Origin: Alphaproteobacteria bacterium
Lineage (GTDB): Bacteria > Pseudomonadota > Alphaproteobacteria > Caulobacterales > Caulobacteraceae
Length of the DNA stretch: 64,000 nucleotides
Assembly: GCA_018821435.1 (NCBI GenBank)
Contig: JAHJME010000027.1
Location: 1-64,000, forward strand
Direction of reading: 5' to 3'
In this document: positions 1 through 9,251 of the stretch, one piece after another
How positions within the stretch are numbered: position 1 is the first letter of the stretch
How the letters are laid out: the number at the start of each line of letters is the position of its first letter
Notes under the pieces: generated by a model
The model's input: only the letters and a program-made list of their open reading frames with translations
What the model was told of the DNA's origin: nothing
Database searches by the model: none
Program-made: the position numbers and the translations under genes

Positions 1-533
1 CGCGCCGTCTCGCCACGCTGGCCGCCGCCGACGCCGCCACGCGCCTGGAGGCCGAGCAAGCGGCGACCGCCGCCGTCGTCGCCCGCGGCGAACACCGCCA
101 GGCGATCCAGGCGCTCGCCGCGTCCCAGGCGCGCCAGCGGCTGGCGGCCTACGATGTGGAGGTTCGCACCATCCGCGCGCCCATCGCCGGGCACGTGGTC
201 CGCCGCACGGCGGCCGCCGGCGCCTTTGTGGCCGCCGCGTCGCCGCTGTTCGTGATCGAGCCGGATGGCGCGCGCCTGGTGCGCGCCGAACTGGACGAAG
301 CGTTCGCCGACCGGGTGACGGCGCGGACCCGCGCCGTGGTGACCCGAGAGTATCAGCAGGGCCAGACCTACCCCGCGCAGGTGGTCAGGGTCTCGGACCT
401 GCTCTCCGGTCCTGCGCTCGCCGACGACGCCGCGTCGCGGCCGGACGCTCGGGTGGTGAGCGTGATGCTGAGCCTGCCGCCGGCCGCCGACCTGCGGCTG
501 GGCCAGCGGGTCGTCGTGCGGTTCAATCCGTGA
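1..533 (+). CDS. HlyD-type membrane fusion protein of an ABC efflux system (5' end outside window)
   Basis: The reading frame is open from the first bases of the window, so the N-terminus and the true start are missing; about 176 C-terminal residues are visible. The first ~50 are Ala/Arg/Gln-rich and look like the end of a coiled-coil hairpin. They are followed by the lipoyl/barrel stretch (TIRAPIAGHVVRR, then FVIEPDG) typical of periplasmic adaptor proteins of the HlyD/MacA/DevB group. Adaptors of this kind bridge an inner-membrane ABC pump to an outer-membrane channel. The stop overlaps the start of the outer-membrane factor by 4 bases, and the ATPase follows, so this is one operon. The family call is firm; the substrate is unknown. 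Confidence 0.85.
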   Translation, partial: RRLATLAAADAATRLEAEQAATAAVVARGEHRQAIQALAASQARQRLAAYDVEVRTIRAPIAGHVVRRTAAAGAFVAAASPLFVIEPDGARLVRAELDEAFADRVTARTRAVVTREYQQGQTYPAQVVRVSDLLSGPALADDAASRPDARVVSVMLSLPPAADLRLGQRVVVRFNP

Positions 534-1855
534 GGGCGGGCGTCCTTCTCGTGCTGGCCGGCCTGACCCTGGGCGCGGGCGGGTGCAGCGGTCTCAGCGC
601 GGCCGACCGCGGACCGCGCGGCGACCCCATCGCGCGCCTGACGGTCTCGGCGCCAGCCCCCTGGCGCGAGGACTTCGGCGACCCGATGTTGCGCGACCTG
701 CTGCGCCAGGCCGACGCCGGCGCGCTGGACACGAAGGTCGCCCTGGCGCGCCTGGCGAAGGCCGACGCCGAGGTCGAGGCGGCCGACGCGGTGCGCGGCG
801 TCAACGTCTTCGCCGGCGTCGCATCGGCGGTCGGTGGGCGGACGTTCAGAACGGCGGGATCGGCCGCCACGCCCACCCTGGAAATCTCCAACGAGGTGGA
901 CGTCTGGGGACGCATAAAGCGCAGCCGTGAAGCCGCGCGTTCGGAGCAGGGGGCGGCGACCTCCGATGCGATGGCGGTCAGGCTGCAGGTCGGCGCCCTG
1001 ACGGCGCGGACGTACCTCGCGGTACGCGCCGCGCAAGCCGACGTGGCGGCGACGCTGCGGCGACGGGATCTCGCCCAGCGATCACTTGACCTTGTGCGGA
1101 CGCGGTTCGTTCAGGGCGCCGCCACGTCGCGTGACGTCGAGGCGCGGCGTCTTGCCGTCGATGCGGCGCGCGACCAGGCCCTGAAGGCGGCGGACGACGT
1201 GCGGCTGCAGGCCGCCCGCCTGGGGGACCTGACCGGGCGATCGGTCGAAGTCCCGGCGCCGGCGGGGCCTCTCGATCTGGGCGATCGGTCCGGTCCGGTT
1301 CCGTCGACAGTCGTCGACGCCCGTCCTGACGTCCGCGCCGCCCAGGCGCGGATCGCCGCCGCCGACCAGCATCGCGCCTCGGCGATCGCCGCCAGCCGGC
1401 CCCAGTTTCAGATCGCGGCCGCCTTCGGATCGCCGGACGCGGCCATCGCCACCTTGCTTGACGTCCGGGCCCTGGCCTGGGCGGTGGCCGGCACCGTCTC
1501 GCACCAGATCCTGGATGGCGGCGCGCGGCGGGCGAAGGTGCATATCGCCACCGCGGAGGCGGACCTCGCGGACCTGGCCTACCGCCAGACGGTGCTGGAC
1601 GCCTGGAACGAGGTGCGCGTGGCGCTGGCGGCCGACGCCGAGGCCCGCCGCGGTCTGGCGGCCGCCAGCGCCAACGCGCGGCTGGCGGAGGGCGCGTTGC
1701 AGGTCGGCCTGACGCGCCGCGCGGCCGGCGCCGCCGACGGCTTGGCGATCCTCGCCCTGGAGGATGCGGCCGACCAGGCGCGCGACGCCGCGTCCCGCGC
1801 CCACCTGCACGTCGCCGAGTCCCGCGTGCAACTGGCCCTGGCGACGGGCGGATGA
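530..1855 (+). CDS. Outer-membrane efflux lipoprotein (TolC/NodT-like)
   Basis: A 441-residue protein starting at GTG, overlapping the adaptor stop by 4 bases. The first 18 residues form a hydrophobic lipoprotein signal ending at Cys19 (GAGGC), although -3 is Ala rather than the usual Leu. The rest is Ala-rich with long heptad-like helices, including two related repeats (APWREDFGDPMLRDLL early; VDARPDVRAAQARIAAAD mid-protein) that match outer-membrane factors of RND and ABC pumps. It should form the trimeric exit duct. It overlaps the next gene (ATPase) by 4 bases. NodT-type lipoproteins are usually 450-500 residues, so this one is slightly short. Confidence 0.85.
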   Translation: MRAGVLLVLAGLTLGAGGCSGLSAADRGPRGDPIARLTVSAPAPWREDFGDPMLRDLLRQADAGALDTKVALARLAKADAEVEAADAVRGVNVFAGVASAVGGRTFRTAGSAATPTLEISNEVDVWGRIKRSREAARSEQGAATSDAMAVRLQVGALTARTYLAVRAAQADVAATLRRRDLAQRSLDLVRTRFVQGAATSRDVEARRLAVDAARDQALKAADDVRLQAARLGDLTGRSVEVPAPAGPLDLGDRSGPVPSTVVDARPDVRAAQARIAAADQHRASAIAASRPQFQIAAAFGSPDAAIATLLDVRALAWAVAGTVSHQILDGGARRAKVHIATAEADLADLAYRQTVLDAWNEVRVALAADAEARRGLAAASANARLAEGALQVGLTRRAAGAADGLAILALEDAADQARDAASRAHLHVAESRVQLALATGG

Positions 1856-2532
1856 GCGAGCGCGTGATCGAGGCCTTCGGATTGGCGAAGACCTACGGCG
1901 CCGGCGCCCAGCGGGTGGATGCGCTGCGTCCCACGGACTTCCGCGTGGACAGGGGCGAGTTCGTGATGGTGGCGGGCCCCTCTGGCTCGGGAAAGTCCAC
2001 CCTTCTGGCAATGATCTCGGGTCTGCTGACGCCCACCGCCGGGACGGTCCGCGTCCTGGGACGTGACATCGGCGGCCTGTCGCGCGACGCCTTCGACCGC
2101 TTGCGCCTGGAGCATTTCGGCTTCGTCTTCCAGGGCTTCCACCTGCTGCCTGCGCTGACCGCGATCGAGCAGGTGGGTATCGTCCTTGAACGGCAGGGCA
2201 TCCAGCGCGAGGCCGCGCGGCGGCGCGCGGCGGCGACGCTGACCCGGGTGGGCCTCGGGGCCCGCCTCGACAACAAGCCGTCCGAGCTGTCCGGCGGCGA
2301 GAAACAGCGGGTGGTCATCGCCCGCGCCCTGGCGAAGCAGCCGCAGATCATCTTCGCCGACGAGCCGACTTCGGCGCTGGATTCCGTGAACGGCCGCGAG
2401 ATTACCCGCCTGCTGCGCGCCGCGGCCTTGGAAGAGGGCGCCTCGGTGGTGTGCGTCACCCACGATCCCCGACTGATCGAGCACGCCACGCGCCTGGTGC
2501 GGATGGAGGACGGCGCGGTCCTGGCCGACTGA
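1852..2532 (+). CDS. ABC transporter ATP-binding protein (LolD/MacB/DevA type)
   Basis: 226 residues with a complete nucleotide-binding domain: Walker A GPSGSGKST at 42-50, Q-loop region FVFQGFHLL, signature LSGGEKQR from residue 146, Walker B IIFADEP from about 166 followed by TSALD, and the switch histidine in VTHDPR. Length and motif spelling fit the small MacB-type ATPases that work with FtsX-like permeases in tripartite efflux or lipoprotein export. The start overlaps the outer-membrane factor stop by 4 bases. No permease lies downstream, so it is probably upstream of the window. The substrate cannot be told. Confidence 0.92.
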   Translation: MSERVIEAFGLAKTYGAGAQRVDALRPTDFRVDRGEFVMVAGPSGSGKSTLLAMISGLLTPTAGTVRVLGRDIGGLSRDAFDRLRLEHFGFVFQGFHLLPALTAIEQVGIVLERQGIQREAARRRAAATLTRVGLGARLDNKPSELSGGEKQRVVIARALAKQPQIIFADEPTSALDSVNGREITRLLRAAALEEGASVVCVTHDPRLIEHATRLVRMEDGAVLAD

Positions 2533-2602
2533 GGTGATGGCGTCGCGGCGGCGTCGATGGATCGAGCCCCGAACATCGGGCTCGTCGGAGGCGGAGGCGA
2601 TC

Positions 2603-3559
2603 TTGGGTTTGCAAACAGTGGATCGCCGCCTCGTCCTCCAAGGCCTGGCGGGCGCCGCCGCGGCCGCGTCCGCCCCCGCGTGGGCCGATGAGCCGGCGCC
2701 CGCCTTCGTCGCGCCGGCCTTCGTCGCATTGGGCGACTGGGGTCGGGACGGAGACCGGAACCAGTCGGACGTCGCCCGCGCCATGGCCCAGGCGGCCGCC
2801 GAGGTCCGCAGCCGCTTCGTCGTTTCCGTGGGCGACAACTTCTATCCCGCGGGGGTCCAGTCGCCGGACGATCCCCAGTGGAAGACCTCGTTCGAAGACG
2901 TCTACGCCGCGCCGTCGCTGCAGACGCCCTGGTACGTCGCGCTGGGCAACCACGACTATCGCGGTCGTCCCGGCGCCCAACTGGCCTATGCCCGGCGCGA
3001 CAACCGCTGGCGGATGCCGGAACGCAGCTATGTGGTCGCCGCGTCGGAAAGTGGCGTGGCGAACCTGGACATCTTCGTCCTCGACACCACGCCCATGGTC
3101 GGAGACTACGACGAGGCGCTGATGCGCCTGGTCCGCGGGCGGGTCAGCGTTCCGAACCCCGGCCGGCAGTACGCGTGGCTGCAACGCGCGCTCCAGCGGT
3201 CCCGCGCCGCGTGGAAGGTCGTCGTCGGCCACCATCCCATCTACTCCGGCGGCCGGCATGGCGGCTCGCCCGAGCTGGCGGCGCGGCTCGAGCCGCTGTT
3301 CCAGGCGCATGGCGTGCAGGCCTATCTGTGCGGCCACGACCATTCCCTGCAGCACATTCAGGTCGGCGGCACGGCCCATGTCTGCACGGGAGCCGGCGCG
3401 TCGGCCGGGCCGGCCGAGGACGTGGCAGGCACGCGGTTCCGGGCGTCCCTGCCGGGGTTCGCGGTCTTCGCCGTCGCGGAGCAGGCGCTGCGGCTGGAGT
3501 TCCGTGACTTCAACGGCCGCTCCCTCTATCGCACCGCGATCCCAAAGGCCGGTGGCTAG
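2603..3559 (+). CDS. Secreted purple-acid-type metallophosphatase
   Basis: About 318 residues from a TTG start that has a perfect GGAGG Shine-Dalgarno 5 bases upstream (2593-2597). A longer ATG frame from 2534 exists but has no comparable site. A twin-Arg-like leader (DRRLVLQGLAG, then an Ala-rich stretch to AWA) suggests Tat export. All metallophosphoesterase metal-binding blocks are present: GDWG (Asp45), GDN (Asp78/Asn79), GNHD (His117), GHH (His210) and GHDH (His245/His247). The GDNFYPAG spelling points to the tartrate-resistant, purple acid phosphatase branch, which hydrolyses phosphomonoesters in the periplasm. The gene ends 2 bases before the cyclopropane synthase gene. The physiological substrate is unknown. 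Confidence 0.85.
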   Translation: MGLQTVDRRLVLQGLAGAAAAASAPAWADEPAPAFVAPAFVALGDWGRDGDRNQSDVARAMAQAAAEVRSRFVVSVGDNFYPAGVQSPDDPQWKTSFEDVYAAPSLQTPWYVALGNHDYRGRPGAQLAYARRDNRWRMPERSYVVAASESGVANLDIFVLDTTPMVGDYDEALMRLVRGRVSVPNPGRQYAWLQRALQRSRAAWKVVVGHHPIYSGGRHGGSPELAARLEPLFQAHGVQAYLCGHDHSLQHIQVGGTAHVCTGAGASAGPAEDVAGTRFRASLPGFAVFAVAEQALRLEFRDFNGRSLYRTAIPKAGG

Positions 3560-3561
3560 CG

Positions 3562-4815
3562 ATGGCGATCGTGTCGCTTCTGCAGCGTGCGCTCGAGCCG
3601 CTGGTTCGGACCGGCTCGCTGCGGCTCACCTTCGCCAATGGGCGGACCATCGAGTTGGGCGATGGCACGGGCCCGCGGGTGGCCGCCCGGTTCGTGGACC
3701 ACCAAGCGCCATGGGCGCTCCTGCTGGACCCCGACCTGCGCACGGGCGAGTTGTTCACCGACGGCCGAATGGTGATGGAGCGCGGCGCGATCTACGACTT
3801 GCTGATCCTGGTGCTGCAGCACGGCGACGACGCGCCGCCCACCTGGTCGTCGCGCGTTCTGGATCGGGCGCGCGGGGTGTTGCGGCTGATCTTCAAGGGC
3901 AACGACCTGCTGCGGTCGCGGCGCAACGTCAGCCACCACTACGACCTGGACGACCGGCTCTACGCGCTCTTCCTGGATCCCGAGTGGCAGTACTCCTGCG
4001 CCTATTTCGAGCGGCCCGGCCAGAGCCTGGCCGACGCGCAACGGGCCAAGATGCGGCACATCGCGGCGAAGCTGGCGATCCATGGCGGTGAGCGGGTGCT
4101 GGATATCGGCTGCGGCTGGGGCGGGCTGGCCTGTCACCTGGCCGGGACGGCCGGGGCAGGCGAGGTGCTGGGCCTGACGCTGTCGGAGGAACAGGTCGGC
4201 CGCGCCCGCGAACGCGCCGCGTCGCGGGGCCTGGATGGCCGGGTCGGCTTCGCGCTCCAGGACTACCGCAAGGTCGAGGGCCAGTTCGATCGCATCGTTT
4301 CGGTGGGGATGTTCGAGCACGTCGGCCGCGCCTGGTACGACACCTTCTTCCAGACCTGCCGCGCGCGTCTGGCGGACGACGGGGTCATGCTGCTCCACAC
4401 CATCGGGGTGTCGGACGCGCCCAGCCTGACCAACCCCTGGATCACCAAATACATCTTCCCCGGCGGCCATCTGCCGGCCCTGTCCGAGATCCTGCCCGCC
4501 ATCGAGCGCGCGGGTCTGATGGTGACGGACGTCGAAGTGCTGCGGCTGCACTACGCCGAGACCCTGCGGGCCTGGCGCGAGGCGTTCATGGCGCGGCGCG
4601 CCGAGGCCGTGGGCCTGTTCGGCGAGCGCTTCTGCCGGATGTGGGAGTACTATCTCTCGATGTCCGAGAGCGCCTTCCGCTGCGAGGGCGTGGTGGTCTT
4701 CCAGATCCAGCTGGCGCGCGCTGTCAGTTCGCTTCCGCTCACCAGGGACTACCTCTACGCCGGCAAGGTCTCACCCGAACATCGCCCGAGAGTCGCCGTG
4801 GTCGGAGGCGGCTGA
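3562..4815 (+). CDS. cfa: Cyclopropane-fatty-acyl-phospholipid synthase (SAM-dependent)
   Basis: 417 residues. The SAM-binding motif VLDIGCGWGG starts at residue 179, preceded by the family signature HHYDLDDRLYALFLD and followed by GMFEHVG and HTIG. This is the standard layout of bacterial CFA synthases, which methylenate double bonds of membrane phospholipid acyl chains. Length is normal (about 380-430). It lies 2 bases after the phosphatase, so the two may be co-transcribed, although no functional link is obvious. Other SAM methyltransferases of the same superfamily, such as mycolic acid synthases, are less likely outside Actinobacteria. Membrane-lipid modification is the confident role; the gene symbol is by homology only. 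Confidence 0.9.
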   Translation: MAIVSLLQRALEPLVRTGSLRLTFANGRTIELGDGTGPRVAARFVDHQAPWALLLDPDLRTGELFTDGRMVMERGAIYDLLILVLQHGDDAPPTWSSRVLDRARGVLRLIFKGNDLLRSRRNVSHHYDLDDRLYALFLDPEWQYSCAYFERPGQSLADAQRAKMRHIAAKLAIHGGERVLDIGCGWGGLACHLAGTAGAGEVLGLTLSEEQVGRARERAASRGLDGRVGFALQDYRKVEGQFDRIVSVGMFEHVGRAWYDTFFQTCRARLADDGVMLLHTIGVSDAPSLTNPWITKYIFPGGHLPALSEILPAIERAGLMVTDVEVLRLHYAETLRAWREAFMARRAEAVGLFGERFCRMWEYYLSMSESAFRCEGVVVFQIQLARAVSSLPLTRDYLYAGKVSPEHRPRVAVVGGG

Positions 4816-4830
4816 ACGACCGGATCGGGT

Positions 4831-5607
4831 TCAGGACGTTGACGCCCGCGTCGGGTGTTGCCCCGGCCGTTGCGGCAGGACCAGGATGAGGACGACGATC
4901 GCCGCCGCCAGCACGGCTGACGCGACCGGCCGGCTAAGGGCCAGCCCTCCGTGATCCAGCGGCTTGTCGAGGAAGTCGCCGACGGCGGCGCCGAGCGGAC
5001 GGGTCAGGATGAAGGCGATCCAGAACAGGATGATCCGGCTGACCCCGGACCAGGCATAGAGAGCCGCCACGGCGCCAAGCATCACGACGAAGATGAGTGC
5101 CGCCCCCAGATAGCCCAGCCCGCCCGTACCGGCCGTCCAATCGCCCAACGCCGTGCCCAGGGTCTGCGAAAAGGTGATCGTGATCCAGTAGAACACCTCG
5201 GCCTTCGGCGTGTTGACCGTGTCCGTTTCGATCCGGCCGACGGCCAGGCGCCACGCCCACAGCGAAGCAATCACAAGGGTCAGAAGCAGGATGGAGCCGC
5301 CGGGATAGCCGATGCCGAGGGAACGCGTCGCGTAGTCCGCCATGGTCGTGCCGGCGGTGGTCGAGGCGACGATGGTCGCCCAGTAGACGAAGGGGTGAAA
5401 CCGCTTGGCCAGGATCTGCGCTGTCACCAGCACGAGCAGCACGGTCAGGAAGATCGCGGTGCCCACGAGATAGCCGAGATTCAGGCTCATGCTCACCGTA
5501 TCGCCGGCGGTCTCGCCGAAGGTGGTGGCCAGGACCTTGATGATCCAGAAGCCGAGGGTGACGGCCGGCGCCTTTCCGGCTGCCTCGTGCAGTTCAGCGC
5601 GCGTCAT
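4831..5607 (-). CDS. COG4705-type multi-pass membrane protein with a four-fold internal repeat
   Basis: 258 residues from ATG at 5607; a TTG three codons upstream is an alternative. The protein is almost entirely transmembrane. Four copies of a 17-residue pattern, [FY]-W-x9-G-x3-[GA]-D, sit at residues 20-36, 75-91, 140-156 and 195-211. Within each copy the Gly is always 10 and the Asp always 15 residues after the Trp. Spacing 55-65-55 suggests duplication of an already duplicated unit. It resembles the COG4705 family of uncharacterised membrane proteins, which are often near metal-response genes; no function is established that I can name. The evenly spaced membrane Asp residues could line a polar path. 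It converges on the cfa gene with a 15-base gap. Confidence 0.7.
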   Translation of the reverse strand: MTRAELHEAAGKAPAVTLGFWIIKVLATTFGETAGDTVSMSLNLGYLVGTAIFLTVLLVLVTAQILAKRFHPFVYWATIVASTTAGTTMADYATRSLGIGYPGGSILLLTLVIASLWAWRLAVGRIETDTVNTPKAEVFYWITITFSQTLGTALGDWTAGTGGLGYLGAALIFVVMLGAVAALYAWSGVSRIILFWIAFILTRPLGAAVGDFLDKPLDHGGLALSRPVASAVLAAAIVVLILVLPQRPGQHPTRASTS

Positions 5608-5679
5608 GAGATCCAACGATGCAAAGGGTGAAGGTCGATGGTGGGGAAGGCATGACGATCACGACCGCAGCCGACGCCA

Positions 5680-5716
5680 AGGGCGCCGTCTAGCCTCAAA
5701 CCTAAGACGCCGCCCT
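5680..5716 (-). terminator. Possible terminator hairpin downstream of the Lrp gene
   Basis: AGGGCGCCGTCT (5680-5691) pairs with AGACGCCGCCCT (5705-5716) with one mismatch in 12, around a 13-base loop. It sits 57 bases past the stop of the leftward lrp-type gene and before the next leftward gene. There is no T-run, so a rho-independent role is uncertain. Confidence 0.35.
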
Positions 5717-5772
5717 GGCGAGGTCACCTCAAGCGCCGAGGCGAACAGTTCGCCGGGGTCGCTGACGTCCAT

Positions 5773-6255
5773 CTACGTCTTCGCCAGACGGCTTCGGTCG
5801 GTGTGCCGGGTCAGCAGGACGTTGCGCATCGCGAAGCTGGAGTGGATGCGGGCGACACCGGGCAGGCGCGAGAGGATGTCGGTGTGAATGGCCTCGTAGG
5901 CCGCCGTGCTGGGGCTGGACACCCGAAGCACGTAGTCGGCGTCGCCGGTCATGAGGAAGCATTCCTCGATCTCGGGGTGTTCGCGAACCGCGGACTCGAA
6001 ACGCCGCAGGTACTCTTCCGTTTGCTTCTCGAGAGTCAGGCGCACGATGGCGATTACGCCTTCGCCCGGCCCGCCGCTATCCACGATCGCGGTGTAGCCA
6101 CGGATCACGCCCTGATCCTCCAGCAGGCGGATGCGGCGCAGGCAGGCCGAGGCGGATAGGCCGACTTCGGCGGCCAGTTCGCTGTTGGGTCGCCGGCCAT
6201 TCAGGCGCAACAGGCGAAGCAGTTTCTGATCCAGCGGATCAAGTCGTTTGGTCAT
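5773..6255 (-). CDS. Lrp/AsnC-family transcriptional regulator of D-alanine catabolism genes
   Basis: 160 residues: an N-terminal winged helix-turn-helix (LDQKLLRLLRLNGRRPNSELA, then VGLSASACLRRIRLLEDQG) followed by the RAM ligand-binding domain (YTAIVDSGG onwards, ending ALR-type in SFAMRNVLLTRHT). This is the normal size for Lrp-like regulators, which bind amino acids and act as octamers. It is divergent from the alanine racemase gene with 125 bases between start codons, the same arrangement as dadR-dadAX systems where an Lrp protein senses alanine. The inference is that it activates alr-dadA-ridA in response to alanine. The ATG at 6255 is the only reasonable start. Confidence 0.88.
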   Translation of the reverse strand: MTKRLDPLDQKLLRLLRLNGRRPNSELAAEVGLSASACLRRIRLLEDQGVIRGYTAIVDSGGPGEGVIAIVRLTLEKQTEEYLRRFESAVREHPEIEECFLMTGDADYVLRVSSPSTAAYEAIHTDILSRLPGVARIHSSFAMRNVLLTRHTDRSRLAKT

Positions 6256-6380
6256 ATGTTGTGTCGCGTGTCGCAGTTGAAGCGTTCAGGTGGGCCGGAT
6301 CGCATAAAGTGCAGCAAATTGGCCGGAAGATCGAATGATCCTGCCATACAGTAGAGTTCGCCGACAGGTCGGAGCGACGC

Positions 6381-7526
6381 ATGATGCAGGCGGTGGAAAC
6401 AACGGCCGTGGCCGGCGGGCGGCTCACGATCGATCTCGCCGCCATCCGCGCGAACTATCGGCAATTGGAGACGCAAGTCGCGCCGGCGCGCGTCGGCGCG
6501 GTGGTCAAGGCGAACGCCTACGGCCTCGGGGCCGTGGAGGTGGCGTCGACCCTGGCGGCGGCGGGCTGCCGTGATTTCTTCGTCGCGCTCCTCCAGGAAG
6601 CGCTGGCTCTGAAACCCAACCTTCCGACCGATGCCGCCCTCCATGTCCTGAACGGCGTGGCGCCGGGGGACGAAGGCCTTTGCGCGCGGCATGGGATCCA
6701 GCCGGTGCTGAACTCACTTGGGCAGGCGCTTCGATGGCGTGACGCGGCCCGTGCGCAGGGGCGCCCGCTGTCGGCCGCGATCCAGATCGACAGCGGCATG
6801 TCGCGGTTTGGGCTGTCACCGGAGGAGGTGGACGCGCTCGCGGGCGAGCCGGGCTTCCGGGCGGAAGTCGATGTCCGCCTGATCATGACGCACCTCGCCT
6901 GCGCGGAGACGCCCGCGGCCGCCGTCAACCGGGGCCAGCTCGACCGCTTCACGGCCCTGGCCGCGCGGTTCGGGCCGGGACCCGAGCGATCCATCGCCAA
7001 TTCCGCCGGCAGCTTCCTGGCGACTGAGTTTCACGGGACCCTGGTGCGATCGGGGCTTGCCCTGTTCGGCGCCGAACCGGCGCCCGGCGCCCTGGGGTTG
7101 TTGCGGCCGGTCGTCGGGCTGGAGGCGCGGGTGAACCAGGTGCGGACGGTGGAAGCCGGCGCCGGGGTGGGGTACGGCCTGACCTATGTCACGATGGGTC
7201 GAACCCGGCTCGCAACCCTGGCCGTGGGCTATGCGGACGGCTGGCCGCGTCGTCTGGGCGGGCGGGCGTCGGCGTGGTTCGGCGATACGCGTCTGCCGAT
7301 CGTCGGCCGGGTTTCGATGGACAGCATGATGGTGGACGTCACCCAACTGGCGCCCGACGCCTTGGCCGAAGGCGACTATGTGGAACTGATCGGTCCCAAC
7401 GCGGATCTGGACGCGGTGGCGCTGGCCGCCGACACCATTCCGTACGAGATCCTGACGGGCCTGGGCGCGCGGCTGGCGCGCCGCTACGTCGACGCCGCGC
7501 CTGCGGACGGAGATCTGCTGTCATGA
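6381..7526 (+). CDS. dadX: Alanine racemase (catabolic, DadX-like)
   Basis: 381 residues. The PLP-lysine motif [11 protein letters not shown] is at the N-terminus (Lys43) in a TIM-barrel domain, and the C-terminal domain carries the second-base tyrosine region (GVGYGLTYV), followed by [13 protein letters not shown] and [11 protein letters not shown]. It interconverts L- and D-alanine. An SD-like GGAG lies 6 bases before the ATG at 6381; a second ATG follows at once. It overlaps dadA by 4 bases (ATGA), so racemisation is coupled to D-amino-acid oxidation. A biosynthetic alr elsewhere in the genome is likely, hence the catabolic name; the symbol is an inference from context. Confidence 0.88.
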   Translation: MMQAVETTAVAGGRLTIDLAAIRANYRQLETQVAPARVGAVVKANAYGLGAVEVASTLAAAGCRDFFVALLQEALALKPNLPTDAALHVLNGVAPGDEGLCARHGIQPVLNSLGQALRWRDAARAQGRPLSAAIQIDSGMSRFGLSPEEVDALAGEPGFRAEVDVRLIMTHLACAETPAAAVNRGQLDRFTALAARFGPGPERSIANSAGSFLATEFHGTLVRSGLALFGAEPAPGALGLLRPVVGLEARVNQVRTVEAGAGVGYGLTYVTMGRTRLATLAVGYADGWPRRLGGRASAWFGDTRLPIVGRVSMDSMMVDVTQLAPDALAEGDYVELIGPNADLDAVALAADTIPYEILTGLGARLARRYVDAAPADGDLLS

Positions 7527-8782
7527 AGGTCGTGGTCCTCGGAAGCGGCGTGATCGGCGTCACCTCGGCCTACTACCTGGCCAAGGCGGGCCACGAGGTG
7601 ACGGTCGTGGATCGCCAGCCGTCGCCGGCCCTGGAGACCAGCTTCGCCAATGCGGGCGAGGTCTCGCCGGGCTACGCCTCGCCGTGGGCGGCGCCGGGTA
7701 TTCCCGCCAAGGCGGTGAAGTGGTTGATGATGCGGCACGCGCCGCTGATCCTGCGGCCCAAGCTGGATGCCGAGACGCTGGGCTGGATGCTGGCGACGCT
7801 CCGCAACTGCACCCCGGCGCGATACGCCCGCAACAAGGGACGGATGGTCCGGCTCGCCGAATACAGCCGCGACCTGCTGATCGAGTTGCGCGGCGCCACG
7901 GGCATCGCCTACGACGAACGCAGCCTCGGAACCCTGCAGCTCTTCCGCACGCAGAGCCAGCTGGACGGGGTGTCCAAGGACGTGAAGGTGCTGGCCGATT
8001 CCGGCGTGCCGTTCCAGGTGCTGGACGCGGCGGGCTGCATCGCCGCCGAACCGGGGCTGGCGCATGCGCGCGAGCCCATCGTCGGTGGGCTGCGGCTGCC
8101 GAACGACGAGACGGGCGACTGCTATAAGTTCACCGTCGCCCTGGCGGATCTCGTCGCGGCGATGGGCGTCACGTTCCGGTTCAACACGAAGGTCCTGGGG
8201 CTGCGGCAAGCCGGCGGCCGGATCGCCGGGGTGACCACGGCGGACGGCGAGATCACCGCCGACGCCTATGTCGCGGCCATGGGCAGCTACACGCCGGCCC
8301 TGGTCCGGCCCCTGGGCCTTCGGCTGCCGGTCTACCCGGTGAAGGGCTATTCGATCACGGCGCCCATCCTCGAGCCGGCCCGCGCCCCCGGGTCCACCCT
8401 GCTGGATGAGAGCTACAAGGTGGCGATCACCCGTTTGGGCGACCGCATCCGGGTGGGCGGCATGGCCGAGATATCAGGGTTCAACAACACGCTGCATCCG
8501 CGCCGCCGTGCGACGCTGGAACACTCGTTGCAGAGCCTGTTCCCGGACGCGGGCGATGTCGGGGCGGCCACCTTCTGGTCGGGACTGCGGCCGATGACGC
8601 CGGACGGAACGCCGGTGGTCGGGCCGACGGCGCTCCCGAACTTCTTTATCAACGCCGGTCACGGAACGCTGGGCTGGACCATGGCCTGCGGCTCAGGGCA
8701 GGTGATCGCCGATGTGGTGAGCGGCGCACGCAGCCCCATCGAGATCTCCGATCTCGCCATCTCCAGATATGCAAACGGATAG
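7523..8782 (+). CDS. dadA: D-amino acid dehydrogenase, small subunit (FAD)
   Basis: 419 residues starting at the ATG that overlaps the racemase stop (ATGA at 7523-7526). It opens with the Rossmann FAD motif [17 protein letters not shown] and an acidic strand end (VVDRQ), then the DadA signature [19 protein letters not shown]. The C-terminal FAD block reads [17 protein letters not shown], then [16 protein letters not shown]. DadA oxidises D-alanine and other D-amino acids to 2-oxo acids plus ammonia, passing electrons to the membrane quinone pool. Length matches the family (about 410-435). Gene order racemase-dehydrogenase-RidA with a divergent Lrp gene strongly supports the assignment. Confidence 0.93.
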   Translation: MKVVVLGSGVIGVTSAYYLAKAGHEVTVVDRQPSPALETSFANAGEVSPGYASPWAAPGIPAKAVKWLMMRHAPLILRPKLDAETLGWMLATLRNCTPARYARNKGRMVRLAEYSRDLLIELRGATGIAYDERSLGTLQLFRTQSQLDGVSKDVKVLADSGVPFQVLDAAGCIAAEPGLAHAREPIVGGLRLPNDETGDCYKFTVALADLVAAMGVTFRFNTKVLGLRQAGGRIAGVTTADGEITADAYVAAMGSYTPALVRPLGLRLPVYPVKGYSITAPILEPARAPGSTLLDESYKVAITRLGDRIRVGGMAEISGFNNTLHPRRRATLEHSLQSLFPDAGDVGAATFWSGLRPMTPDGTPVVGPTALPNFFINAGHGTLGWTMACGSGQVIADVVSGARSPIEISDLAISRYANG

Positions 8783-8794
8783 GGACTTTAAGAG

Positions 8795-9142
8795 ATGACC
8801 ATCGAACGCCTCGACGCTGGCGCGCGCATGAGCCAGGCGGTGATCCACGGCAATACGGCGTACCTGGCGGGCCAGGTCGGCGCGCCGGGCCAGAGCGTGA
8901 CGGCCCAGACGCAGGCGGTGCTGGCGTCCATCGACAGCCTGCTGGCGCGGTGCGGCAGCGACAAGTCCCGCATCCTGAGCGCCACGATCTGGCTGGCCGA
9001 CATGGCCGACTTCGGCGAGATGAACGCCGTCTGGGACAAGTGGGTCGACGGCAAGGATCCGCCCGCCCGCGCCACCGGCGAGGCCAAGCTCGCGACGCCG
9101 GATTACCGAGTCGAGATCATCGTGGTCGCCGCGCGCGACTAA
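8795..9142 (+). CDS. RidA (YjgF/YER057c/UK114) family enamine/imine deaminase-like protein
   Basis: 115 residues, the usual size of a RidA subunit, which forms trimers. Recognisable stretches are VIHGNTAYLAGQVG near the N-terminus, a central helix (TQAVLASIDSLLARCGSDKSRIL), and DFGEMNAVWDKWV. The canonical Arg that binds the substrate carboxylate lies in the PPARATGEA segment, as in RidA. The C-terminus (VEIIVVAARD) keeps the Glu seen in active members. RidA proteins hydrolyse the 2-iminopropionate released by amino-acid oxidases, which fits its place 12 bases after dadA. It is the subfamily often found beside dadA rather than housekeeping RidA. Confidence 0.85.
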   Translation: MTIERLDAGARMSQAVIHGNTAYLAGQVGAPGQSVTAQTQAVLASIDSLLARCGSDKSRILSATIWLADMADFGEMNAVWDKWVDGKDPPARATGEAKLATPDYRVEIIVVAARD

Positions 9143-9251
9143 TCGCACGTCGAGCCGGGGCGAACGCAGCGAGATAGTTGTGTGTCGTCGGGCTTCGCCA
9201 ATTGAACGGCGGGCTCGCGTCCATACATGCACCGCTTGGTTGGAGGCGCGT

